A DNA stretch of 64,000 bases. Origin: Puccinia triticina (Eukaryota > Basidiomycota > Pucciniomycetes > Pucciniales > Pucciniaceae). The position numbers and the translations under genes are program-made. Of the stretch, positions 32,863 to 47,249 are shown in pieces. The first letter of the stretch is position 1, and every line of letters begins with the position of its first letter. The notes under the pieces were generated by a model. The model was given only the letters and a program-made list of their open reading frames with translations. It did not search any database and was not told where the DNA came from. Where the stretch lies: assembly GCF_026914185.1 (NCBI RefSeq), contig NC_070564.1:186001-250000 (forward strand), written 5' to 3'.

Positions 32863-33940
32863 GGGCCTGTACCATCACCAGGAAAATAAAATAGTCAGAT
32901 GATGACAAGTGACATCACACCAGCTCCAGCCAGCTACCCACCATCTATCCAATATCTATCCACTATCTTCCCCAATCTCCCAACCATCTCCTCAACTTCC
33001 AAAATTTACCAAGGAGGTCCTGTTCAGTTTTTGATGAGCCCAACTAATCCTCAGTTCTGTCCAGCTGATACTCAGCTTTGGTACCCAGCTCATACTCAGC
33101 TTTTTTTCCCAGCTCATACTCAGCTTTTTCACGCAGCTCACTCTCAAAATTGGAATAAAGACTTTTGACCAGTCCTTGCCTAGGTGATGCTCAGCTTTTT
33201 ACTAGTCCTGGCGCAGCTGATGCTCAGCTTTGTACCAGCTCTTGCTCAGCCTTTTCCTAGTCCTGTCCCAGCTGATTCTTAGCTTTTACCCAGCCCTGAG
33301 CCAGCTGGCCAGCTGATGCTCAGCTTGATGAGTATCAGCTGAGCAAGGCCAGGGAAAAAGATGGGAATCAGCTTGGACAGGACCAGAGCTTAAAATCAGC
33401 TAGGATAAGGCCAAACCTGAGCATCAGCTGAGCCACAGCCAAGGCTGAGCATCAGCTGTTCCAGGGCCAAAGATGATCATCAGGTGGCCAGTGCCAAAGC
33501 TGAGCATCAGCTGGGCCAGGGCAAAAACTGAGCATCAGCTGAGCATCAGCTGAGCATCAGCTGGGCCAGGGCCAAAGACAAGCATCATCTGGTTTTTTCA
33601 CATTGAGTGTTTTGATCCTGACACCTGACATGTGAACCCTAGATGTGCTGGTAGAAAGGAGCAGCATTGGAGCAGTGTTGGAGCTGAAAGCAAGCTGCAT
33701 CATGTCACTTGCCATCAAGTGACTACTTTTTTTTCCTGGTGCATGGGCCACAATTTTGAAAAATTTCAACTTTTTTTGCCCTGTACACAAAAATTGAAAA
33801 CTAGCGGAGGGTTCAAATGTGGAAATTCTTCACATTTGGGCTCAAGCCTACATTTTGGCCAGGCTCAGTTTTTGTCCCAAGAAATTTTGAGGCAAATAAA
33901 TTTGGAAAATTTCAATTTTCATGCCCTATGGTACAGGCCC
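32863..33940. mobile_element. Harbinger-like element (TAA TSD) hosting a CACCAGG element
   Basis: Termini GGGCCTGTACCAT and ATGGTACAGGCCC are flanked by TAA on both sides (32860-32862, 33941-33943). TWA targets with GGGCC ends point to PIF/Harbinger. Nearly all its content is the CACCAGG element, which entered 13 bp from the left end; about 200 bp of its own right half remain. Confidence 0.75.
32876..33741. mobile_element. CACCAGG foldback element, copy 2
   Basis: Ends CACCAGGAAAATAAAATAGT and CACCAGGAAAAAAAAGTAGT (complement), 3-bp direct flank CAT on both sides (32873-32875, 33742-33744). The interior has many CTCAGCTTT words in the left half and AGCTGAGCATCAGCTG words in the right half, i.e. 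subterminal repeats in inverse orientation. Almost the same length and sequence as 63069-63930. CACC ends plus 3-bp TSD fit CACTA/EnSpm. Confidence 0.88.
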
Positions 33941-34475
33941 TAAATGTCTTTTTGACATTTTGTCGGGCCGTCCCAGGAACCCAGGCATCCTGTCAACAAT
34001 TGGGTCCCTCATTTGGACGCTTGGACAAGCTGTCCCCACCACCCAAGCATCCCATTAACTGTATGGTTTCACGGCATGACCTATGGATGCCGGTGAAAGC
34101 GTTGGGAGAACCCAGGTATCCGGATGATGGGTTTGGGCGCTCGTCCGCTCAACGCCAATTCTTTTGTCAGGTGGATTTTGACGTCCTAGAAACCCCACAT
34201 AACGCAACCATTGGGGTCGACAAGGACGTCAGTAGGAGCAACCCGTCAAAAAGCTGTTCTATGACCAACTGGACAGCCATAACGTCCCGTGGCGGTCCTA
34301 GCGGTTGCCAGGACGCGTGATTCCTGCGGCAGTTTTGGCAACGTCCCGGGATCTCTTGATCGCTCCTGTGTGGTATGTATCAGGCTGGTGCCCTCGGGCT
34401 TGCGGGCCTGACCGGCATTGTCCCAAAGTCGCAGCAGACCCGCCGGCCCGAACCCGCCCGAAAGCCATCGAGCTT

Positions 34476-35992
34476 ATGTCGATCGACCCAGGGCCAGATG
34501 CTGATGATCAATCTGACCCTCCGGCAACTGACTTCTTCCAACAATTCGACTTGGCAACACTCGAAATGACGTCCATTCCATCCTACAAGGTTGAATTAGA
34601 TTTTGCTGTAGAACTTGCACACAAGGCCGGCGAAATCATGCTTCGAGCATCAAAGGATCGCGCCGGAGGAAGGGGTGGCACGGTCAATGACAAGAAAAAT
34701 CGAATCGATCTGGTCACGGAGACAGATCAAATGGTCGAAAAGATGGTCTCCGAATTACTTCGCGAAAAATTCCCTGATCACAAGTTTGTCGTGCCTACCT
34801 TTTCTGCCCAAATTTTAACAGTACCTGACTTGCCTTATCTTTCGATGTCTCATGTCAGGTTTATCGGCGAAGAAACCTTTGCTGCGGATGCTAAGGCAGA
34901 GCTAACAGTATGATTTCATGTTTTCTCGAAAAATAACTCTCTATTTAAATCCTAATCCCAAGCACATCTACTTTACCGCAGAATGCCCCGACGTGGATAT
35001 GTGATCCCGTGGACGGTAACTCCCGCCCGATCTGATCTATAGAATCCAGGACAATTGCATTAACAAATGTTTTTCGCTTCACATTTAGGCACAACAAATT
35101 TTGTTCACGGTTTCCCATCCGTATGTATCAGCATTGGCTGGGTTGTCAACAAGATTCCAACTTTGGGGTGAGTTCTTCTCCCTCCTTAGCGCGCGGCGTA
35201 TAGTTTCCGAGAGCCGGTGTGCCATTAAAATATGTTGGCTTTACTAATCACTCATTGGATTTCCAGAGTGATCTATAACCCATTCCTGTCGCAGCTTTAT
35301 ACCGCTGTTCGTGGGCACGGTGCCTTCTTCAATCAAGAAACGCGATTGCCTTTATCATATCCGGATTACCTGCCATTGGCAAAACTTTCGGATGCGCTAG
35401 TAGGGGTGGAGTGGGGTTCTGATCGCAGCAAATCAACTCTGGAAAAGAAAACGAACACTTTTGTTAAGCTTGCTGGTGATCCTAAAGATGTACCCGGAGG
35501 CGTGATGTGCCACTCTTTAAGATCGATGGGGTGCGTTTTTGGACACGATGGTTTTGAGAGCACTTCGGTCGTTTCGATTTAAATCTGACCGCTTGATATC
35601 TATTACTTCCCACCAGGTCCGCTGCTCTCAACTATGCCTCAGTTGCTTCAGGGAGCTTAGATTTGTACTGGGAGATTGGATGTTGGGCTTGGGACGGTAA
35701 GACACATCAAAAAATTGCGAGCACAAGCACATGGCAACAGTTTGTCAATTCTCACCTGGCTGCTCGCTTTCTAGTTTGCGCTGGAACGGTAATTGCGCGT
35801 GAGGCGGGCTGCAAATGTTACGGGAAAGGTGGAAAACCGTTCGACGCCGACGGTTCGGGCCAAGACCTGATGGGTCATCATTTCTTTGTGATCAGAGGAA
35901 TTGCAGACCATGACGGTGTCCCCGGATCAGAGATTCAAGATCGACTCGCAAAGCAGTTCTTTGATGACATTGCGGAGGAATGGGAGGCATGA
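34476..35992 (+). CDS. Inositol-1-monophosphatase family protein
   Basis: Seven exons (34476-34783, 34859-34907, 34982-35015, 35089-35167, 35267-35530, 35617-35696, 35775-35992) with GT-AG introns of 73-99 nt, all in phase, give 343 residues. Metal-binding motifs of the IMPase fold are intact: KFIGEET (Glu107), DPVDGTTNF (Asp127, Asp130) and [14 protein letters not shown] (Asp271). Such enzymes hydrolyse inositol monophosphate with Mg2+, are usually lithium sensitive and cytosolic; a fungal relative, qa-x, lies in the quinate gene cluster. The chosen ATG gives a short acidic N-terminal extension; the in-frame ATG at 34566 would give a typical length. It faces the DAHP synthase gene tail to tail 1.4 kb away. 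No defects seen. Confidence 0.94.
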
Positions 35993-36306
35993 TTTATTAC
36001 TGCCACGTTAATGGAAGGGGTTTGTGAATCAAAAGATTTGACACAACAAATAATTTATTTCTGTAGTTTGATGTAATCTTATAACTACAAAAAGTGGCTA
36101 ATAAAAAAACCAGAAGCTGAATTGAAATTGGCCCAAGAGCGGTATTAAGCTCGGCTCTGGGCAGGTCTCAGCCAGAGAAGGGATTTCGTTAGGCTCGGTC
36201 GTGGGCCTGGTGATCAACAGTGCCAATTGAATTAAGAGTAAGCAAGACTGATCGACTTGGTCAGAGTTGTCCCTTGGCCATATGTTGCAATATTGGTATT
36301 GATTAT

Positions 36307-36815
36307 GAGGGTTGGAAAAACAATTCTCATTAAAGTTTGTTCACATTGACAGAAACATTTCTCAATCATCTCCCTGACGCCCACCCGGGCCCCTTATTTG
36401 GGCTACTACGACTTGGAGTCGGCCAAATTCAAGACATTTGGGAGTTGTGTGCCCTTTTTTCAGTTTTTTTTAAAACCATTTTTTTGAATTTGTAACTTTT
36501 TTATCCCATGTACTAGATACATGAAAATTTAAGGAAAAAGATGAATTTGCATAATATGGTTCCCCTCACTGCAAGAAAAGGGCACAACTGCAAGCAGTTG
36601 ACATGCGCAAACTCTGAGGAAGCTTGGACGGGTAGGGCCGGGTGCTACTCGGACAACTCTCAAAAAAAAAAATTGGTCAACGACTCCCAAAAATCCCGTA
36701 CCCCAAAAAGGGGCCTTGGTCAACGTTGGGAAGCTGGTTGAGAAACAGTCCCAGCGACGTAAACACCATTTGGGAGATGTTTTCCCAACTTTTGTGAGCT
36801 GTTTTTCCAAGCCTC
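36307..36815. mobile_element. Degenerate foldback element related to 31259-32855
   Basis: The left end GAGGGTTGGAAAAACAATTC and right end (complement GAGGCTTGGAAAAACAGCTC) match the termini of the 1.6-kb foldback element with several changes. The words GGGAGTTGT and CAACGTTGGGA inside are also shared. No clear target duplication. Confidence 0.5.
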
Positions 36816-37365
36816 TATTTATTATTTCTTTTCGCAATCCCTGCGAAACATTGGACAGAGTTTGGCCAGGTGTGGCGTAACATCTGGGGGGCTGCCAACA
36901 TTAAGACTGGAGATTTGGAAAGTGATATCATAGGTGGTGGCCCAGGAACAGATAGAAGCTACGGATGGTCAAGCAAATGCTATTGTCTACCCTGAGGCGG
37001 AAGGATAAACAAAAAAAATGTAAATTTGACAAGCATGCAAGAAAAAAAGGGGGGAACAAGAATAAAGAGTACAAAATTGATGAATGTATTTGGCATGAAA
37101 TATCTGATTGCACTTATTCAAAGACAAAGGAAAAGTGTATGAATTTCATAACTATGCGTAAATCAAAAGTAATTTAAGGTCTGGGTTAAATTTGACTTTA
37201 TTATGGCTCTGTTCTTTCACCTGAGGGTAATCTTTTTCTTTTTCTGTCTTCATGCTCTAAGTATTGTGGCAGATGGTTAGGGTTCCGAAAATCAGCATTT
37301 AAAGGTTGTTCGTATCATCAATGAGACAATTTGATAGACTTACAAAGGGGATGTGAGTATGGTTA

Positions 37366-39282
<1,917 letters not shown>

Positions 39283-41325
39283 GCTGTCAGTCGAGTTGGT
39301 TCTGATTAGCAGCGAGTGTCGGTTGTTGACCACTCCACCCTACTCCACCTCAGAAAAAAAACCTGGCTGTATGCATCCCGCCATGCATTATCCCACGTCG
39401 TCTGTTACAATTTATTCATACATTCGTCCCGTATGGTTTTAATTGAGCCTTGGCCTGCCTTGGCAGACTCCCTGCTCGTCGATTGCCTCCAGGAGCCTCC
39501 AGCTACCCCCAGCTGCCTCCAGTCCAGGCATCGAGCACGGGAGCATTTTAAGGATTAGATCCGGGAGGTCTGGTCGGGTACCGGGTATGCCGACATGAGA
39601 TCCGGTGTACCCGGTACCCGATGTCGGGTACACCGGGTCTTCTCAGGTCTTCTCATCATAAAGTATTAAAGTCGGGCTGCATTGAATTTGTCTAAACAAT
39701 CGGGTACACGGCGTAACTTGGCAACGTAGCGGCTTCGAAGCGAACACCTGACAAACTCGAGGACCCCGCAAACTCAGACCTTGAGCTGTTGACCCCCACA
39801 CCCAATGAAACACCAAACAGGGCGATTAAGAAGAGCTGGGTCTGGCAGTATTTCAAAATGGTAACAGTCAAAAATGTCACTTACAATGTCTGCCAGGTAA
39901 ACTCTAATCTTGAAGGTACCGGCATCTGCAACTCAAAACTAGCAGTTGACAAAAAATGCTCAACAAAAAGTATGGTGAATCACTTGGATTGCAAACATCA
40001 GATATATGAAGAAAAGGCAAGTACTGGTGCGATCAGCAAATTCTTGCACAAGGAGAAGCTACTCAATCACAAATCCTTGACCTTGGCGGTGACTCACTTT
40101 TTTGTCACCTGCAACATTTCTTTCTACACCGTCGAGGATGAAAACTTTCACCGCTTCCTTCGTCTCTGCAACCCAACCCTTGAGAAGCTTCTCTGCTGCA
40201 AAGACACTATCTCGGATTGTGTTCAAAAAACCTTTTGGGAAGGAAAGAACGTGCTCCGTGAGCAGCTTCAACAACTCAAATCAAAAATAAGCCTGACTTG
40301 CAACACTTGGACTTCCCCAAGCAACTGCTCAGTACTTGGAGTTACAGCACACTGGATCAATGCCAAATTCTCTCTACGTTCAATCATCCTGGGTGCCCAA
40401 CTTGTGGAGGGAAGTCACACGGGAGTCTCACTTGGAGATCATTTAGGCAATGTGCTCCAAGATTTTGACATTGGTGACAAATTTTTTTGCATTACCACGG
40501 ACAACGCATCCAACAACCAAACAATGGGAGCTCATCTACACTCTCTTGCTTCATTTGATAATCAGAAGTGCCTCCTCAATTGTATGGCACATGTGATTAA
40601 TCTTGCTGCTCAAGCAGGAATCAAAGCATTCTCCAAGCCAACCCAACTTCCAGCATCAACATCATCGGTACCAGATCGTCTATCAGACCTATTGAATGAT
40701 CCTCCACCTCAGGTTGAAGTCAAACCTATCATCTCTTGGATCAGTGGGCTCACCTCGTTCTTGAAACACTCACCCCAGAAAGCTGCATCCTTCAAGAAGA
40801 TCACTGTTGGAATGCGAGGAGAGGAACTAACTTTGGTTCAGGATGTTAGTACGCGCTGGAATTCAACCTTCTATATGCTAGAACGCGCCTGGAAACTTCG
40901 TTTGTGTATCTTGGTGTTTTGTGACACGCATGACCTGACTGATAAGTACGACCTCAGCCAAACTGAATGGCTCAAAGTCAAACAACTCTGTGACTTCTTG
41001 AAGCCTCTTGATGAGGCAACTCAGACCATTTCCCCTGACAAGACTGCCACTTTAGTGCTTGCTGCGCCGGTATACCTGATGTTGATAAAAAACATTGAAG
41101 AGGTAGGCTTCTCTTCAAAATTTTTCCTTATTGCATCTGGAAAAAAACTGATTGTTTTATTTTTTTGGAGAATAAAGGCATCAAACATGTACCAAGCTCG
41201 TGAATTGATACCTTCGGCCCAAGAAATGCTCGATAAGCTGCATGGCTATTTTGATGCGGCCATTGTGAAACCAGTCTACCTCTGCTCGACCTTGCTCAAT
41301 CCTCAAATCAAAACCAATGTACTTA

Positions 41326-42580
41326 GAGCATCTCCACCGCGGGGGACTATCTGAGGGACTAAATCCCAGGCTTGCGCGACTGCGGCGCAGTTTTAGCTTC
41401 CCAATCAAGGTCTCTATCACACCGCAAGGTTCCCAAAGTAGCACCTCCAGGTTGTGAAACCAGCTACCCCTGACTCCCCAATGGCTGGTCAGCACAAGAG
41501 GTGCAATACCGGTCCTCTCAATGGCCGGTACTGACCGGCCATTGACGTGCAGTCCTTTCAATGGCCAGTCAGTACCGGCCATTGAGATGCAGTCCTCTCA
41601 ATGGCCGGTCAGCACCGGCCATCGAGATGTAGTCCTCTCAATGGCCGGTCAGTACCGGCCATTGACGTGCAGTCCTTTCGATGGCCGCTCAGTACCGGCC
41701 ATCAACTTGCAGTCCTTTCGATGGCCGGTCAGCACTGGCCATTGACTTGCAGGAGATGTAGTCCTCTCAATGGCCGTTCAGTACCGGCCATCGACGTGCA
41801 GTCCTTTTGATGGCCAGTCAGTACCGGCCATTGACTTGCAGTCCTTTCAATGGCCAATCAGTACCGGCCATCGACTTGCAGTCCTCTCAATGGCCGCTCA
41901 GTACCGGCCATCGAGATGTAGTCCTCTTGATGGCCGGTCAGTACCGGCCATTGACATGGCTGTGTGAGTCACTCGATGACTGGTGATTGACCGGTCATCA
42001 AGAGGAGATGTGTGTCCTCTTGATGACCGGTACAGCCCGGTCATTGAGATTTGTGCGTCCTCCCAAGGACCGGCCTGTGCCGGTCATCAAGAGGTGGTGA
42101 CTCCCCTAGATGACCGGTATAGAATGGTCATCAAGAGCTGTGCATCCTCCCAATGACCGGTCTGTACCGGTCATTGAGAGGTGGTGAGTCCCCTTGATGA
42201 CTGGCACAGACCGGTCATTGAAGGAGGTACTGTACTGCTGAGTCCCCTTGATGTCCGGTACCGGCCGTTCATATGTGTTTTTTGTGTACATAGTCAGTTC
42301 GGCCGGGACGGCCGTTGATACGTGGATGTCTGGGGTTGGGGATATTGGGGGTTGTGTGCGGGAAGGAGCGGAGTATCACAGGCCACCGGCTGTGTGATAT
42401 GTGTGTCAGAGGAGCTATATGGGGAGCTATAGTGTCCTAAATCTGGTCTTGGTTTAGCTCCCCGGATGGGTTTTCCTACTTTAGGGTAGCCTTTAGCGCC
42501 TCCGGTGGAGGAGCTAAATCGGATCTGGGGAGCTAAATTTGGTTTAGTCCCTCGATTTAGCTCCCGCGGTGGAGATGCTC
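41326..42580. mobile_element. Harbinger-like MITE with TTA TSD, filled with minisatellite
   Basis: Termini GAGCATCTCCACCGCGGG are exact inverse copies, continuing imperfectly for about 45 bp with GGGACTAAA words; TTA flanks both ends (41323-41325, 42581-42583). GAGCATCTCCA ends with a TTA target are common in PIF/Harbinger MITEs. The middle (41515-42265) is a tandem array. Confidence 0.9.
41515..42265. repeat. Minisatellite array within the MITE
   Basis: About ten units of about 44 bp (CAATGGCCGGTCAGTACCGG CCATTGA core, itself palindromic) are followed by more degenerate units with GACCGGTCATCAAGAGG. Repeated MAGQYRPL-type peptides from ORFs are array products. The same motif occurs at 481-1030. 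Confidence 0.9.
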
Positions 42581-43189
42581 TTAGACCGGAGCTTTTGGAC
42601 CTCATGAAAGTTGACCAAAAAACAGTTCTCGAGATCTTTAAGACCGAAGCCTACACTTTCACACACGATCGCTACAACAAAGAACAAACAGATGTCGATC
42701 TCAATCCAAAGGCCACAAGAAACACTCTGAAATCCAGCCTGTTCACAAAAAAACGAAGAAAAATGTGCTTGGTAGACAATGAAATTGACTATTACCTGGC
42801 CTCTGAATGTGAAGATGAAGATTGAGATCCGCTTATGTATTGGAAGGTCAACTCCGACCAGTTCCCCAGCCTTGCTAACATGGCACAAACCTACCTTGCA
42901 GTCCCAGCATCCAGTGCTCCGTCTGAGAGAGCTTTCTCAGCTGGTTGTCATATCCAGGATTATACACGAAACCAAATGTGCATCAATACCCTTGAAGCAC
43001 TCATTTGCTTGAAGGACTGGGTCGATGAGAATGTGATTGATGTTGATTACATCCTCCCATCATCCTCTTCAACGCAACATTCCCTGAAAAATTCCTCATT
43101 TTTCTCTCACCCAATACTTTTATCGAGTTATTTTCCGAAAAACAAAATAAAAATAACATACAAGTTTTCATCGGATTGCTAGCATCAAA

Positions 43190-43870
43190 TGCTCAAACTG
43201 CTTGCATCACATTTGATGATTGATCACACCAATCAATCATCAATCAATAGACTGGCTCACCAGAGGCTGGAGACACTTTCCGAGCTCCAGCCTCTCATAC
43301 ATATACCCAGTCGGATACCCGATCGGGTTGCCGGTACAGCCAATCGGATACCCGACCCGATACCCGGTCGGGTATCTCCGGGTCTTCAGGGTCCGGATCT
43401 AATCCTTATTTCTGAGTTGACTACAAGTCAATGAATGGGTGAGAGATGCAGTGTATTTGTAATCTGAGCTTCCCGATTGTGGGAATCATGACTTTCAAGA
43501 TCAGCGGTGCCAAGATCATAGGAAAGATAGCTATGTACGACCCAAAGATGGGAGAGTACAACAAACATTTTTCGGAAAAGGGAAATATGTAATCTGAGAC
43601 GACATGAATGATTACGGAGATGGCCAACGAAAATGATAACTATCGAGAAACGATTTCTAAAAGACCGAGAAAAACGATCCTTTGGAAATCTTCAACCTTG
43701 TCTTGATCGAGTTCGCCAGCTCGAAGAATGCGATTACTTCCCATGTATCAACAATTGGATTTGCTAATATAAGTTGTTGGTTTCCAACGATTGGGCAATT
43801 GATGAAGAACCCTCTATCCATCGGTTCAGCAGGGAAAACGAACTTCGCGCAGGTCGCTCCGTGCTCGCGG
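43190..43870. other. No supported gene
   Basis: Holds the right subterminal part of the hAT element (to about 43410) and the 3' flank of the following minus-strand gene. No coding feature recognised. Confidence 0.5.
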
Positions 43871-43872
43871 GG

Positions 43873-46800
43873 CTAGCCTCGAGCATCCTTCCGCGTTCGG
43901 TGACGCTTTGCGCCTCCTTGGACTGGAGGCTTATCGGACGAGCTCGGAGTCGAGGGGAACATCAGATTTTCGATTGTGGTGAATGTTTCATGTTCTGCTT
44001 GCTCATGATGATCTGCCCCGAGCTCAACAAGTTTCACGATAGACTCGCAAGTGGTCCGTTCCATAAAAGCGCCGAAATCCGTAGCTTTGATCTTTTCGTT
44101 TCTTGGTGGGTTGTCCCATGGCAAGACTTCCATTGTTTTCCATGGGACCAGATGCCTTCCCCAGGCACGCGGAGTGTGAAAGTAGTACCCTTTTTTCCTG
44201 AGGAAAGCAAACAGATTGGGGAAGTGATCATCCGATGGAAAAAGAATCCTCCATTTAGTTGGATTTGTGCATTTTAAGTAAATTCCCAGGGTATTGATTG
44301 CGAATCGCGTTTTCATCGCATCGCCAGAACTTACTTTGATTCTGCGGCCGGCGGTTGACGTAGTTTGTTTCATTTTCAACAAGTCAGAATTGAGCTCTGA
44401 GTCTTGAGCGGCACAATGCTGATAAAACAGTTGATAGAATGAGTCTAGGGAACTATTTCCCTCCTCAACTTCTGTCGGTTGGAACAAGACTTGCGAGGCT
44501 TCTAATCTCTTTTCATTTCCAAAGCAAAACAGTGTTACCAACCATTGAAGAAGCTTCGTCTGCTCGCTTGATCTCAATTCTAGTAGTCTTTCGTTGTTGC
44601 CATCTGGAGAAATTTTCTTGCTTCCTTCGTAATCCACTGCAGAAGGAGAAAAAGCTATGAGAAATTGACCCTCACGGAAGAAGATTTCTTCTAGCAAAGT
44701 CCTCGCACGATGGAGAACTGTATCTTGACTAGCCTTTCCAGATTTAATAACCTCTTGAATCAAAACAGGCATCTTGGAGCCTTCGCTGTTGCCCTTCACA
44801 ATTTCCCAAAATTTGCTGTTGTGGAGCACGTTTGGCTGGAATAACGTTCGATTTTTCCACGGGCGAGGCCCGGGAAACGTTACTGAATTGATCATTCCGT
44901 ATGATTTCAATCCCAAGGCAAACATATCCAAAGCATTTTTCAGTTCACCAGAATGTTCCGTCGGTGTTTTTTCCACAAACCTTTCCGGAGTTTGGGGGAT
45001 CACAGTAGAACTGAAAAGTTTCTTTTCTGATAACTGCTTGGGTTTTTTTGAATTTGGATGATCCGCGCTGGCAATGAGGCCCCTTTTAAGAGATGAAATC
45101 TCATTGCTGGGTTTTTGCCGGGTTTCTGCATGGCCGGATATTGTGTCCTGCCCTGCTCTCGCCCAGAATAGAGATGTCAGTTTTTTTCATAGTTAAAAAA
45201 ATGGGGTGTCAAGAGCGTAAAAGGATTACCTTTGAAGATGGTTGGGAGGGAATTTCGTTTTAATTCGTCATCTGCCAAAGGTTCCTCAGTGTCTATGATA
45301 GCTTTCTTGATGATCTGCCAATGGTTCTTCTCTATGATCTTCCTATAATTCCACATGTTCTTGTTGAATTTTTCTATGTTGATGTACCTCTGATCCCAAA
45401 ATTTTGATGTGTTTTCCCATGGCAGGACTTCCATTACCTCCCATTGATTCAAATGGATTTGATAGACTCGTGCAATATGACCATTATACTCATTTTGCTT
45501 GAGGTAAGCAAATAAGTTGGAAAAGTGAACATCCAATGGAAACAGCTTCCTCCATTTAGTCAAGTTTTTGTATTTCAGGTAAATTCCTATGGTGTTGATT
45601 GCAAATTGTGTTTTCATTGCATCGCCAGTGCCTACTTGAATGATCCTCTGGTTATTGGTTGCCACTGTTGCTTTCATTTTCAATAATTCAGAATTCAGCT
45701 CTGAGTCTTGAGCTGTACAATAATAGAGAAACTGTGAATAAAATGAGTCTAGTGAGCGATTTCCCTCTTTAATTTCTGACGGTTCGAACAGGAATTCTAA
45801 GGCTTCTGATCTCTTTTCATTTCCATAGCAAAAAAGTGTTACCAACCAATGAAGAAGTCTTTCTTGCTCGCCCCATCTCAATTCTAGTATTTTGGTGTCT
45901 TCATGTGGGAGATTTTTCTTGTCTCCTTTTTGAAATGTCGAAGCAGAGAAAGTTATAAGAAATTGTTCTTCACGGAAGAAGATTTCATTCAACAGCATCC
46001 TGGCTCGCTGGAGAACTGTATCTTGACTAGCCTTTCCAAATTCAATAACCTCTCGAATCAGAACAGGCAACTTGGAGACTTCGCTGTTGCCGCTGAGAAT
46101 ATTCCAAAATTTGCTGCTGTGCAGCACGTTTGGTTGCAATGACTTTCCAGATTTCAACTGGTGATAGGACCTGGGAAAAGCTAGTGAATTGATCAATCCG
46201 TATGGTTTTAATCCCAGGTTAAACATATCTAAAGGATTTAACACTTGACGGTCAATTGGAATTTTCAAAGTTACTGGAATTTGCGGGATCACAGCAGAGC
46301 TGTCAGGTTTGGTGGTGGAGAACTGCTCGAGTTCTTTCGAATTTGGATGATCCGGGGGAAGGTTCCTTTGAAGGGATGTAAAGTTCTCGATCGGTCCTGC
46401 ACGAGGCTCTATGTGGCCAAAAACTGAACCATGCCCTGCGTTGACACAGAATAGATGCTTCAGTCTTTCACGGGTGAAAAAAAACTATCAAATTTAAACG
46501 AGTACCTTCGAAGAATCTGTCCAGACTGGAGTGTTGAATAGGCCAATGCTTGGACGGCGAGGATATGGTCACCGTCGGCAGGCTTTGCAGTGTTTGGGAA
46601 TGCAAGCCGAGAGTTTCAAGTCGGGACTTTTTTTGATCTACGCTTTCAGAATGGACCAAACCCATTTGAATATAATCTTCAAGTCGATCCTGATTTGAGG
46701 AGGATGGCATTGTAGAACCATAAGCAAGTTGATGGTGCTCCAATTCATTTGACTGCGAGACCGGGTTAGGGTTAGTTCTTGGGATGCCAACGGAAGAGTG

Positions 46801-47118
46801 GACAAACTGCCATGCTGCATCCCAACCAACATCTAGCGCGGCAAATGGCGCCTCAGAGAAGGGGTTTTCTTCGAAGTGATGCTCAAGTGATGGCATTGAG
46901 GTTACATGGCCGGCGTTGTTGTTCAGAAGGTGTAGATCAGGCCCTGGTTCTGATTGTATCCAGTCATCGAATTCGTGATGATGTTGTCCAATTTGTCTTT
47001 CAAAATCAAGCAGAGCACGTGTTGCTTCGGGTGGCAAGTGCGCTATAACAAAGGTAAGAAAAAGCTGGGCGAGGGCGATTTCGCAAATTGAAGAACTCCG
47101 CTTGATTTGGTTGATCAT
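43873..47118 (-). CDS. Secreted protein of unknown function with tandemly duplicated terminal exon
   Basis: Exon 1 (46506-47118) starts with a signal peptide (MINQIKRSSS, core ALAQLFLTFVIA, cleavage before HLPPEA). It joins through a 70-nt GT-AG intron to exon 2A (45177-46435), giving 623 residues. Directly downstream lies a second copy, exon 2B (43873-45152), with its own AG acceptor and the same phase, but no exon 1 copy in between (only 24 nt separate 2A's stop from 2B). Both encode about 420 residues with shared blocks: ..HPNSK, LDMF.LGLK.YG.INS, QPNVLH.SKFW, GKASQDTVL.RAR, FFRE.QFLI, LLHWLVTLFC, DSFY, AQDSELNS.LLKMK, GDAMKT.FAINT.GIYLK, MEVLPW. No domain recognised. Either alternative last exons or a functional 2A plus an orphan 2B. 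No stops or frame errors in either. Confidence 0.75.
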
Positions 47119-47249
47119 CTATGTAGTCGAATCAACTCGGTAAAATGGGTATAGAAGTTTGATCAGCTTAGATAAAAAGCTTGAAAAAAGATGAGCGAAT
47201 ACTTCAATCGAGCTAACAGATTGTTGGAAGTGCAAAAACTTGCCACAAA

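Larger units (their letters stand above)
39789..43182 (+). pseudogene. hAT-family transposase, split and mutated
   Basis: The N-terminal BED-type finger region (CQV..., HLDCKH) is followed by the hAT catalytic core: SLTCNTWTSPSN (first catalytic Asp normally just before WTS; Asn here), ITTDNASNNQTM (second Asp intact), CMAHVINL, STRWNSTFYMLERA, and the C-terminal dimerisation domain YWKVN..FPSLANMAQTYLAVPASSAPSERAFS (from 42835). A 75-nt intron-like segment at 41103-41177 has GT-AG ends. The MITE at 41326 interrupts after KTNVL; removing it with one TTA continues in frame into RPELLDLM. A TGA near 42823 is a premature stop. BED fingers bind DNA ends; the core cuts and joins. Not active as it stands. 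Confidence 0.9.
39550..43410 (+). mobile_element. hAT element, interrupted by a Harbinger-like MITE
   Basis: Inverted words AAGGATTAGATCCGG (about 39549-39563) and complement (about 43395-43410) bound the transposase gene, and both subterminal regions are full of CGGGTACCCG / ACCCGGTCGGGTA words. The expected 8-bp duplication is not clear. The transposase reads left to right. The MITE at 41326-42580 splits the gene. Confidence 0.7.
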
